A model generated the notes under the pieces. That model did not search any database, had not been told where the DNA came from, and worked only from the letters and a program-made list of their open reading frames with translations. A stretch of 64,000 bases of DNA from Ampelocalamus luodianensis (Eukaryota > Streptophyta > Magnoliopsida > Poales > Poaceae). A program made the translations under genes and the position numbers. Of this stretch, positions 47,385-57,741 are shown piece after piece. The stretch is taken from positions 24,000,875-24,064,874 of the forward strand of contig CM070623.1 of assembly GCA_036346255.1 (NCBI GenBank), read 5' to 3'. Positions within the stretch are counted from its first letter, which is position 1; the number at the start of each line of letters is the position of its first letter.

Positions 47385-48480
47385 AGGACATATGATGAGA
47401 ATCCATATGCAGTACTCACGACGGTCGTCTGAGACACTTAGTGTGTCATGTTGCAATCATATTTTCTCTAATGCCCCTTGCTATTATTCAACTCCGAGAT
47501 TTGTTATCTTGAATGGATCATTTTGTTTGACCCTATTCTTTGCTGCGTCGTTGCTCATCTTGTAAGTGGATCTTTGTTTAACTTTGGGTTGTAATCCTGG
47601 AAATAGTGTGCAATCTGCTTTTTTGGAATATCTGTTTAAATCTATATACAGTTATACGTTATGGCTTCTCTCTTACATAGTTTATTTGCTAATATATCTA
47701 TGTTTGAAACGGTTGATTATGTTGAAATCTTATTCGAGTGGCTGGATCATAAGTTAGGCGGTTCTTTTGCATATTAGGGTGTCATACTCTTTAAGTTGTT
47801 TTACATCAGTTGGCCATTGGCCATTCCTGAATGAACATGTCTGGGAAACAATGGTCTAATTTTCGGCTATCACTTTTCTTTATGATCTTTTATTTCTGTA
47901 TTCATGTGCATATATCTTCATGAGAAAATTGCATTATAGGTCCCTGAACTTGCGAGGTTATACTACTTAGCTCTCTAAACTTAGATTTTACTTTCTCAGT
48001 CCCCTGAACTTGCGAGGTCGTATCACTTAGCTCTCTGAACTTATATTTTACTTTCTCAGCCATCTGAACTTGCGAGGTTGTACTATTTAGCTCCCTGAAC
48101 TTGCGTTGAAGCAAAGTTCGTCAGATGCGATGCCAGCGACTTCATCCCCTCCGAGTCCGGTGGACTTGTCGCTGCCCCCATTCCGGTCGTGTTCATCGTC
48201 TCCATCACCTCACGCTGCATTCTTGGGGCTCGGGAACGTACTGTGCTCGTGTCTTCTCTAGAGCTCCACTGTCAGAGCTACGTGGCATAACCTCGAAAGT
48301 TCAGGAGGCTGTGAAAATAAAATACAAGTTCAGGGAGCTAAGTGGCACAACCTCGCAAGTTTAGGGACCTACAATGCAATTTTCTCTATCTTCATTATTA
48401 GCTTTCCTGTATGCGCAAAGCATTAAACCTCTATGTCATTTATATTGTTCTGAAGTTCTGAACAACAATTTCTTGTTTTA
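47385..48480 (+). repeat. Intron direct duplication, copy B (second part)
   Basis: Resumes where 28146 stopped, matching copy A from 22718 on (CATATGATGAGAATCCATAT, CACGACGGTCGTCTGAGACA). It lacks about 340 bases present in A and carries a shorter version of the MULE. After about 48480 the sequence is the unique end of the RPS9 intron. Confidence 0.85.
47922..48386. mobile_element. Foldback MULE-like element, copy B, internally deleted
   Basis: Same ends (GAGAAAATTGCATT and its complement) and same nine-base duplication TATCTTCAT (47913-47921 and 48387-48395) as copy A, but 465 instead of 886 bases. Most of the right arm and centre are gone, so it no longer folds back fully. Confidence 0.8.
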
Positions 48481-48714
48481 GTTTATTTTACATTAATCAT
48501 ACTTGATACAATCCTTGTACAAGCTGGGTTGATGCGCCCGGCCTGAAGATGAGTTGTTAACTTTTATTATTTGTGATGCATGATAAATGTGAGGCAGCCT
48601 GTATTAATAGTAACACTATTGGTTTAATTTTGCTATTTAACAATCAGCACTTGGCATTTCTTACTTCTGTCTTTGTCCTTTGATCTAACTCTTGTATGTG
48701 TTCCACTTTCACAG

Positions 48715-48895
48715 GGTGGGAAGGCAGCTCGTCAACATTCCTTCTTTCATGGTGAGGGTTGACTCCGAGAAGCACATCGACTTCTCTCTCACCAGTCCGC
48801 TGGGTGGTGGCCCTGATGGAAGAGTGAAGAGAAGGAACCAGAAGAAGGCCTCAGGTGGTGACGTACGGCGGCGAAGGTGAGGAGGAGGAAGAGTA
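48715..48895 (+). pseudogene. RPS9: RPS9 exon 3 (C-terminal part)
   Basis: The acceptor TTCACAG at 48708-48714 joins in phase with the exon 2 donor at 22409. It encodes the conserved end of uS4 (PSFMVRVDSEKHIDFSLTSP, GGGPDGRVKRRNQKKASGG). The acidic tail is shifted out of frame near 48860. Listed apart because it lies 26.3 kb from exon 2. Confidence 0.88.
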
Positions 48896-49428
48896 AAGGC
48901 TCAGCCTTGCCTCATAGGACTTTTAACAGGAATTGGTTGAAACATGGATTTATTGAACTTAGAAAAACTTTGGTGGGGCAGTGGGAGAGTTTTGTTGTCC
49001 TAAATTCAGAATCCAGCTTTGGGAGACAATTTTGCTTCGTTGCTTGTCGCTAGGTGAACATGTGAATTCAGTGACACCCATGCTTAATTTCAAGCCTTGT
49101 GGCATTTCTTGAACTTTATCAAAATGTATGTCGGTATCGATGCCTACTCGCAGTGTCGTTTGTTTTTAGTTTCTATTTTTCTGTTCAAGTTCTGACAAAT
49201 CGAATTGCTCGTTCATTGTACGTTGTTCACTATAGCTTTGGAACTTGGAAGAGAGTTTCATGGTCACGGGGCAGAAGGGAGTGAAGAATGAAACTATTCC
49301 CTTAGCAATCCAATAGGCGGACAATGTATAATCCATTGTCTTTCTTTGTTCCTAAATATGGTGGTGCATGGCTTCTCACCACCGAGTACCGTGTAACTGT
49401 AGGACGGTAGGAAACCCCTTTGGAGAAA
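48896..49428. other. RPS9 3' flank, no other gene seen
   Basis: Probable 3' UTR and downstream sequence, up to the left border of the gypsy element. No second coding signal. Confidence 0.5.
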
Positions 49429-50340
49429 TGATACGGGGATGCCCGATCTTCACGACGTAGGGTCTATGATAACTTTGGATCCGTGCAACCTGACGAACTG
49501 ATGGCGCCAACCACTGTCAAAATAGCAACCTGCGACAAAAGAATTCGCCCAACCACACGCTCATGATCCTGTCTACCTGACCACTCAAAGTAGACGTGTC
49601 GTTGCTCCTGCAAAGCACAAGGATTCACAAGAACGACGGAACGACACAACAGATTGGAACTCCCTATTCTAGTGGGGGCAATATTGCTCAAACCCTAGAA
49701 TCAAGAATATATTGATATCTGAAAAAAAAAATACCGTCCCCTTTTACATGGAGGCGCAGCCTCGCTTTAAATAGCTGGCCAACCGTGCGCACATAAAGTT
49801 GGTTCCGTCAAACGAAAGGAAACGGACTCAAAGTCCTGTTCGGGTCGGTTGGTGGAAGTCGAATACATGGCCGAAGCATGCAGCCCACACATTCTGATTT
49901 GGTAGCTCAAATAAAAAAAATAGAAACTATGATGTCCTTACTTGTGTATGCATGCACATTTAATACTTTCCTTGCTTTTCTTCTGAGCAAGTCACGTATC
50001 ATATGCATGAGAGCAAGTCACGTAATACACATGCATGCATGCATGTAGACCTTGTGTCTTTCTTTATCTTGCCAATACTTTATTTCTTTCCTTTGTTGCA
50101 TGCTGTCCTTGTTGCATGCACAGCATTCATACATGCATGAGCCATTAAATGGCAGTATGTGCATGCATCCTCTTCTTGGCCCTTTGTATCTCAGTTCTTC
50201 CGCATCTTCGGCTGGGCACGTACTATTAGACAACAAATAATCTTCTCGGGTACTAAAGTCTCCTCACGCGTAAACCTGAGAACAATTAAAATACTAGCAT
50301 TAGGTAGTAACCAGTTCTCATGTAAATATAAATCAAATTC
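49429..50340 (-). mobile_element. Gypsy element 3' LTR and pol tail region
   Basis: The left border TGATACGGGG resembles the start of the fragment at 35655. The region runs to the shifted tail of pol, where the minus strand reads GPITRARAKKINQQVN (about 50350-50400). It contains a CATG-rich palindromic stretch at 50028-50050. The partner LTR lies beyond the right window edge, so the exact LTR/internal border is not resolved. Confidence 0.55.
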
Positions 50341-50354
50341 AATTAGGAGCGAGT

Positions 50355-51219
50355 TCACCTGTTGATTAATCTTTTTAGCTCGTGCTCGTGTAATCGGTCC
50401 AATCGGCGGGATGTCCTCATCATCCTCCCCTCTTGAAAAGGAGTCGTCCTCGACTCTGATTCTTCCGGTCCAAAGAACGGTGACAAATCAGCAACATTTA
50501 ATGTAGAACTCACAGCATAATCATCACCCGGAAGCTCTATCTTATATGCATTGTCATTGATCTTCTCAAGTACTCTGAATGGATCATCTCCTCGAGGCAT
50601 CAACTTGGACTTACGCTTGTTCGGAAAGCATTCTTTGCGTAGATGCACCCAAACCAAGTCATCTGGTTCAAATAACATCTTCTTTCTTAACTTGTTCGCC
50701 TTCTCAGCATAGTAGCGCGTCTTCTTTTCAATTTCTTCTTTAGTCTTGACATGAATTTGCTTCACATATTCAACACGCTTTGACGCCTCCATATTAGCAT
50801 GTTCGTGTAGCTGCAGTGGCAGCAAATCAAGTGGCGTAATTGGTTTAAAACCATACACCACCTCGAACGGGCACAATTGAGTAGTAGAATGTATCGCCCT
50901 GTTGTACGCAAACTCCACATGTGGCAAACAATCTTCCCACTCTTTTATATTCTTCTTGATCATCGTTCGTAGTAGCATTGAAAGTGTTCGATTCACCACC
51001 TCCGTTTGTCCATCCGTTTGTGGGTGACAAGTTGTAGAGAATAACAACTTTGTCCCAAGCTTGCCCCACAAAGTCTTCCAAAAGTAGTTCATGAACTTGA
51101 CGTCACGATCTGAAACAATCGTCTTTGGCATGCCATGCAATCTTACAATTTCCCTGAAAAATAAGTCAGCTACATGCGACGCATCGTCGCTTTTGTGACA
51201 GGGAATAAAATGTGCCATT
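50355..51219 (-). pseudogene. Gypsy integrase C-terminal half
   Basis: It continues the integrase core cut at 59968: FREIVRLHGMPKTIVSDRDV gives the second catalytic Asp, and HPQTDGQTEVVNRTL the Glu. The GPY-like C-terminal domain follows (FEPDDLVWVHLRKECFPNKR, GDDPFRVLEKINDNAYKIEL). A one-base loss near 50440 shifts the last stretch out of frame. The five bases CCATT at 51215-51219 are one copy of the LARD C target duplication. Confidence 0.88.
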
Positions 51220-53426
51220 TGTAACACCCCAGCTCGTCATGAGCCAGGAATGCTACTAAACAAACTCTAGTAACTCTAAAGTAGGCAATCCTAATAAATT
51301 TCGGCAGAACCTCCCTTGTAAAGTTAATTACACGGAGGTTCCAACACACAGTTTAATCAAATAATAATTAAAACTTTCATCCAAAGACATCAAAAGATAG
51401 ACAATGATATGCTAGGAATCCAACAAAACTAGAGAGTCATGAAGAACCACTACTCATCATTATTACATCAATCCATTGCAAAAGACATAATGTAGTATTC
51501 TAAAATCAACTTCGTTCTGAAGAACATTCAACTTTATTTAGTTCATGTGGTGTGTGAGTGACTAGCAGTCTACTTCCCCCCATGCATGTCATTCTTGGCT
51601 CGGGTACCTAAAACAACAATAAAAGCAAGAGTGAGTCCACAGACTCAGCAAGTACATGACGAAACTATAACATCAACATACATATAAATAAGATCAACAT
51701 CAAACATCTCATATGCAAATGCAATACTCAAGGAACCTTTAACTTTAACTTTCTGTGTGTATTACACCGGTAATGCAGAGTATGCGACCGCCGCCGCATA
51801 CCCATGCCTGTGCACGCACGCACAGGGACCAATTGCCCGTTACTCCGCAAGTAACGGGGACCTCAAGCCCACACTCCACGAGTGAGGGGATCTCGGGCCC
51901 GTCACATTCATGACGGGAATCTCAAAGGAAAACACACTTGGTCACCACATGACCAAGCCTCAATATGATTTCAATATGCACATGCTCTTCATTTAATCAT
52001 CATCAAATTACCAAAAGACAACAACACTTAACCATAGTAAAGCATGAACATCATTTGAGCAATAACCATACTTAAGCATTCATCAAGTATACCATCTTGC
52101 TATGCAACCATATATCAAATAACACACAATATAGCCAATCATCCAAACAACAATGCACTTGCCTCAACCGTGCGAAGGTGGATGTCGGGAATAAGGTACT
52201 GCTCCTGGAGCCAAACCCACACCTGGACATACAATTGAGACAAGCTAAGGCTACCATAGAGGTCTAATAACAAAACCATAAACACAAAATGAGTACATCA
52301 TCCACTAAACGCAATCCCCAGTTCTAATGCTGGCTGTCAGATTTCTTTTCCAGAGAACAGCCCCTTTTGAAAAAACATAACTAAATGTAAAGAAATCCAA
52401 ATGGAGTGATCTTGGACAATCTGAAAAGGTTATTGAATTCCCCTTCTAAACCTAGTTGGTGAGGTTCTCTGATTCGGCCATCCACTAGTCCTACCAATCC
52501 ATTCAATCAGAGTAAACATTTCACGTCGGTTTTCTGGACAGCGACAAAGAAACTACCATAACTTTCTCTACGTTCGTCCGAATTTAGTGATCTTTAGTTT
52601 TCCTGAAAGCTAAGAGGATTAGCCTCGTTTTTCGTTATGGTGAGACTCTCTGGAAATCCCTCTAACTACGGGATTAAATCAGGTTAAACCAAACTGTCTG
52701 TTCATCTTCCTCCCAGAAACACAGTCACACCACTAAATTCATAACTATTGCTACCGAAGTCGGAATGACCTGATTCTTATCGGAAACAAAAGATAACTGC
52801 GATATCTACGACTTTCTAGGAGATGCCCAAACCCAATTCTGCATTTAACCTACCCAAAAACGTCGATCTTTACCACTGCAGAACACCGATCTATTGACAA
52901 CCGAAAATAAAACAACTAGAAATCGACCCAAAGCAATGAACGACGTGTTACCCTTGCCGAAATGAGGAAGGCACGCTGCGAGGTGACGTCCACCATGAAC
53001 TCCCGATCACGATCCCTTCTTCTCCCCTTCTTCCCTTCTCTTCTCTTCTCTTCTTGGCCGCCAACCAAGGGGCTCCTTCCTCCTTTCTTGGACCAAAGAA
53101 GAATGGGGGCTTAGGGAGGGGCTTACCTTGAGGAGGGAGATGGGCGCCCATGGGGAGGGGAATAGGGTTTCGCCAGGAGGAGGAGGAAGTGGCGGCTTGG
53201 GGGAAGGAAAGGAGGAGGTGGGGTTTCGGCTAGGGTTAGGGAAAGAGGCGGCTTGGGCTGGTTTGGGCCCTCTAGGCGCCTCTCCTCTCTCTCCCACTCT
53301 AGACCATCCCCTAACAGCCTAGCTTGGGCTGAAAGCCCAAGATCCCAAATCCTTCAAATTTCTGCATTTTTATTTTAATCTCCTCTCCAGAACAAGTTTC
53401 TCTCCTATCGATAATCGGGTATTATA
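51220..53426 (-). mobile_element. LARD C, 3' LTR
   Basis: The LTR starts TGTAACACCCCAGC and ends CGGGTATTATA (the terminal CA has mutated). Next to it is a minus-strand purine tract AAGGGGGTAAAA (53427-53438). It is nearly identical to 57742-59967 apart from a hypervariable hairpin patch at 51776-51829 and small indels in the GC-rich block (about 53020-53300), so the insertion is young. Confidence 0.92.
51770..51925 (-). repeat. Hairpin array in the LARD C LTR
   Basis: Inverted repeats in order: GTATGCG with CGCATAC; CCTGTGC with GCACAGG; CCCGTTAC (51836-51843) with GTAACGGG (51851-51858); CCCACACT with AGTGAGGGG; CCCGTCA (51898-51904) with TGACGGG (51911-51917). The second LTR repeats the array at 58290-58450. 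Confidence 0.75.
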
Positions 53427-56400
53427 TTTTACCCCCTTGATGTAATTCGACTCGAATTCTAACCGACTAAAAGAACACAAGAACAGAATACCACGAATTA
53501 AAATCAATGGATTAACACGCATTAGGAACAAATAAATCTCGGTACTGCTAGCGCATGCGAAATTCCAACTCCCAAGTAGCATCTCTCTCAAACTGAGGAG
53601 ACCACAACGCAAAGACGTAAAACGACGTTTGTTCTATCACTCAACCCAAACTTCCTAGGTACATTCATCAGAAGAGAATGAAAGATAAGACCTTACCCGA
53701 AGGTCAACGACTTTAACGACAAAAACAAATTTTGAACTCCTCAGCTACTCACTTAGCACCAGGCATAACATACGTTGAGTACATCGCGTAAGGACCTAAG
53801 ACGGTCAAAGCGATACACCAATTTACTAATTTCTGCAACTATCGAAAACATACCAAGGTACCCCTTGACTAGACTCCCCTTTAAAACGAAAACACACCAC
53901 CAAGGTCCAAAACCACCACTCAGTACACGTCCGTACGTCCAATGCCGGCACATATGCCATGCCGTATGTCCACTTCAGGACCACACGCGCCATGAGCCAT
54001 ATATGCCCACGCCCCTGTCTCGCACGTGCTCGTGCAGCAAACGTTGATGCTCAAAATCAAACTCTTCATCTAACAAAGGTCACTTCCTTTAAACAAAGAT
54101 GCACAATAGAACTGGTTCTTAAATCACTGATTCACAAAGAGAATCCAACGGAAAAATAAGAAATTCTCATTGTATCCACGCCATACTATCTCACCCCAAA
54201 TGGTCAAATCCAAAATTGACAACCCATCACGAAAGCAATTCCACTTTCTAATTAGACAATTTGCAAATGAACACCACGAAAGCCAAAGACGATACAACCC
54301 GAATGCTCAATCAGATACTTCTTTTGGTTTGTCTAAATCGGAAAAAATCATACGTGCCAATATAGGGCCAACTCAAAGTGCGGAAGACATCGGTCAACAA
54401 CGCAAAATTCAACAAGAATCAAGAAAACGCTTCATTGCGGAAACATCTTATTTCTCGGTTTCACTTTTAGGAATAAAATTCCCTTGAACTTTGGAATTAA
54501 TTCATCACTTACCCCAAGATCTCCGACCTCTTAAATAAACATCCCTTACATTATACTCAAACAAATTACATCATCCACACTATGGTAGAGAAACTCTATT
54601 GAATCCACCGAATACTGAGGCGTATCATCCTCTCGACAAAATTGATTTGATATAAGGCACCCAAAATTTCACAACTAGGTTCCATGCAATCACATTACCT
54701 CCAATTCTTAAGGAATAACAACTCGGGATTCACATCACACCCTCTCATGTATCACATCAGAAGGGTACTATCAAAGATCACCTCACTGCTCGAAATCCAC
54801 TTTTATTCTACTTCCTCTACACATAATTATTGGGCGACCAAAGTCCTAGCAAAAAAAAAATGAAGCCCAAATTAACTTCCAAGACCCCTACAATGAACTT
54901 CTCATAAAGAAGATATGGAAGACCTAAGATTGAACTCCATAAAATTCTCACAATCCAACATTCTCGTGTGTTAACATCAACAAGAAAGTATTCTCTCGAC
55001 CCATTTATTTTTTTAAAAAAAAAAAGAAAAAAAAATCTAGCTCCCAGAAGGTTACTCACTGACGCTAGGTCATATCTGACAATAATCCAACAAGTTCTAC
55101 TATCTCAAAAATCGCGTTAACAATCAGATTACTTCGCTAATCTTACTCTCATTCCAACACACCGTCACAACTCTTCTTCAATAATTCTAATGTTTCACTC
55201 AACATGAACAAAAGATCTCGGACCATAAATCACTATAGAGTCTATTAGTTGCAATAATGCCAACAGATCAGCCCCAAAGGCAAAACTTTCTATTTAATTC
55301 AAACCCTCTCCATGATTTACTCCAAGAAATAGATTTATCACTCAATGCGTCTCAAACGACTTGTCACCCAAAAGTCTCACAAAGTCTTTCACTTGGTCAC
55401 CACCGACCAGTTGCCACTAAACACTCTATAAGGTTTTGCAACACAAATCCAATATTCCTTTCTCAAAAGAAAAACAATTGGAAGAAATTTCCAGCGTAAC
55501 ATCCGATTTCCATTCGCACTAAGCACAAGACTAAGGGAAGAATAATCGAATAGAAATGATCTTGGAAAAACGAAGACAAGACCACAGTTGAGAGCACAAG
55601 TCCCACAAGAACAAAATATCAAACCTTAACCAAATAAGACCAACGCATTTCTTCTGAAACTTGATGAACTCTAAAGCAGCAAATAGAAAGATTAAGCACA
55701 CTTCAAATAACTGCAAGGTACAAAACTTGACTCCCACTTCAAATACTTCTAAACCTCACGTTGCCCACTCAAACTAAAGAGCCTTAGAGATCAAATCACC
55801 AGAATCACTTAGGAACCGATAGAACGTTAAATTACAACATTTTGTTTAAAATACTTTCATCTACCACATATTTCATGAGCTCCAAAAGATCACAAAAGCA
55901 AACTTGAAATACTCTTATTTAAGCAATATCACCATAGGCGTTCAAATTACTTTATTTCCAAAAGAATCATTACCACTTCGACAAATCACAATCCTTGGTA
56001 GGCAAACTTACTAACATCCGAATAACTCACTCTTAACACGAACCACCCACGTCTACTCTTCCATTATAAAAGTCCAAAAGTTCCACCTTCAGTTACATAC
56101 CACTTTATCATCTCATCCTCTAATTGAGAGTATACCAAAATCTTACAACTTCACTACAATCACCTATTTACTTTTAGGGGAATGTACTATACAATTGAAA
56201 AGATTGTACCAAAACCCTTTCATCAAAACACGCTATCATCCGATGATTCCATAATCCTATAGTCATAAACCACCTATTAAATCACGCGGTTCAACCCTTA
56301 GTGATAATTAACACCCAACCGTCACACGCAACGCATCGCACCTAGCCAACTTCTCTTTGCGAATCTCAAGAATATTTACAACACATATTCAACTGTTGCT

Positions 56401-57675
56401 ACTCATGTTTAGATGTTTGTTAATCTTACACTAAAACTTCCAGAACTGAAATTCTCCATCGATCAAAAGTCTCAACAATACTACAACCAAATTCATCTAA
56501 GAAATTTGCCAAATTCCACAATCTTAATGTTCAGACCAATACATCAGTATCTCACACTTCTTACTAAATCTCAGATTCCTAGTAGGTATAAGCATACCTT
56601 CAATCACAGTTCATCGAGAACTACTAGAATACAACATCGACTTAAACAATTTCACTTTCAAAGATACTAGTTAAGATTAATCATGCCCATGCCACTAATC
56701 CAACTTGACATCACCACCACTATCACTTATCTCGCATACTTACAAACTCTCACTTAACACAACAAATCATTTCAAAAGAGAGTTAACACTCTCTTTCTCA
56801 ATGAAGAGGGTCTAAATTTCAACACTCCAACTACTCCAAAAGAAATGAGTAGAATCAAAATTTTATTCAATGAATTTTATGAAAGATACTTCCCGTATCC
56901 AAAATACCAGACAGACACCCAGGTCACCTTCATCAACCAGAAAGGTAAGACTCTTAAGAAACGAACAATCTTGTCAAAAGAAACAACATTTACCAGTCGC
57001 AAAGATAGCTCAACGATCGGCAAGACAACAATTACTTTGTAACACAAAGATGGACCAAATGTAACCAAAACACTAACATTTTGTTTTATTAAAATCTCTG
57101 AATTAACCATGACACGACATAGCCAAAAGAACTTTGATGCTTCCACTCATAAAAGAGAAGTATCAACTTCAAACTCAAATCCCGGAAAGAGTACATTGGG
57201 GCCAAAGCTTTCTCACGTTGAAAGGACAAGTAATATAAAGCTTTCATTAACCAAAGTTCCAAGCGATTAAACGAGTCGTGTTCTCCAACAAGAAGGACAG
57301 AAGTTCCAAGTAAAAGATAAATCTTATAGACCATCTATGTTTAAAAACAGCAAAACAACTCGTCATTTGAGAGAACAAAAGTTTGCTATAAGGAACCAAC
57401 AAAAACCGGTGAACACTCATCAACTGAAATAACCACTGACCTGAGAATAACCATTCCAACTCAAGGAAGACAATAACCTTCCCAAAGAAACCCAAATGGT
57501 GGTGCAATCCTGGCAACCCAAGGCTACAACCACAAACTAACCCTTTCATCATCTACTATAATCATATATAACAATCGTAAAGGCAACTCATAAGTATTCA
57601 TACCCATTTCACATCAGAAATGATCAAAACAATACAACAGAAACGTAAATGCAAAGCTTGACCCATCCCCAACAT

Positions 57676-57687
57676 ATTGTGCACAGT
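57676..57687 (-). other. Leader palindrome of LARD C
   Basis: ATTGTGCACAGT within a block GTGCACAGTGTGTCAATTTA that is shared with LARD A (5061-5084). It sits about 40 bases inside the PBS. Possible RNA dimer contact; inference only. Confidence 0.4.
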
Positions 57688-57727
57688 GTGTCAATTTAAC
57701 AATTCATTTACCACGGACCTAATGCCC

Positions 57728-57739
57728 GCTCTGATACCA
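57728..57739 (-). other. Primer binding site of LARD C (tRNA-iMet)
   Basis: The minus strand reads TGGTATCAGAGC, two bases inside the 5' LTR border at 57742. Confidence 0.9.
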
Positions 57740-57741
57740 AC

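Larger units (their letters stand above)
21296..48895 (+). pseudogene. RPS9: 40S ribosomal protein S9 (uS4), three exons, intron 2 of about 26 kb, frame broken
   Basis: Exon 1 is 21296-21323 (MVHVSIYRN), exon 2 is 22031-22408 ([20 protein letters not shown] through the S4 RNA-binding region to RVLIRQRHIR), and exon 3 is 48715-48895 (VGRQLVNIPSFMVRVDSEKH onward). Splice sites are consensus and all phases fit. The protein is a core small-subunit component that binds 18S rRNA and affects decoding accuracy. Two lesions are visible. At 22218/22219 four bases are missing where plant proteins read Ile-Phe-Glu-Gly, giving a stop at 22243-22245. Near 48860 the frame shifts, so the usual Gly/Glu-rich tail becomes VRRRR and a stop at 48870-48872; the old frame still ends in GEGEEEEE at about 48893. 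All other codons are well conserved, so a young pseudogene or sequence error are both possible. Intron 2 is filled by nested transposons. Confidence 0.88.
53427..57741 (-). mobile_element. LARD C internal domain, non-coding
   Basis: This 4315-bp interior has no open frame above about 105 codons and no retroviral domain. Collinear blocks are shared with the interior of LARD A (54199-54330 with 1270-1400; 57640-57741 with 5030-5126). Length and end structure are kept although the sequence has drifted, which fits a non-autonomous family mobilised by another element's proteins. Confidence 0.75.

Noticed and set aside
49980..50160. CATG-rich stretch as a possible regulatory palindrome array
   Set aside because: Short simple-sequence repeats inside the gypsy LTR region, with no matching structure in the fragment at 35655-36615.
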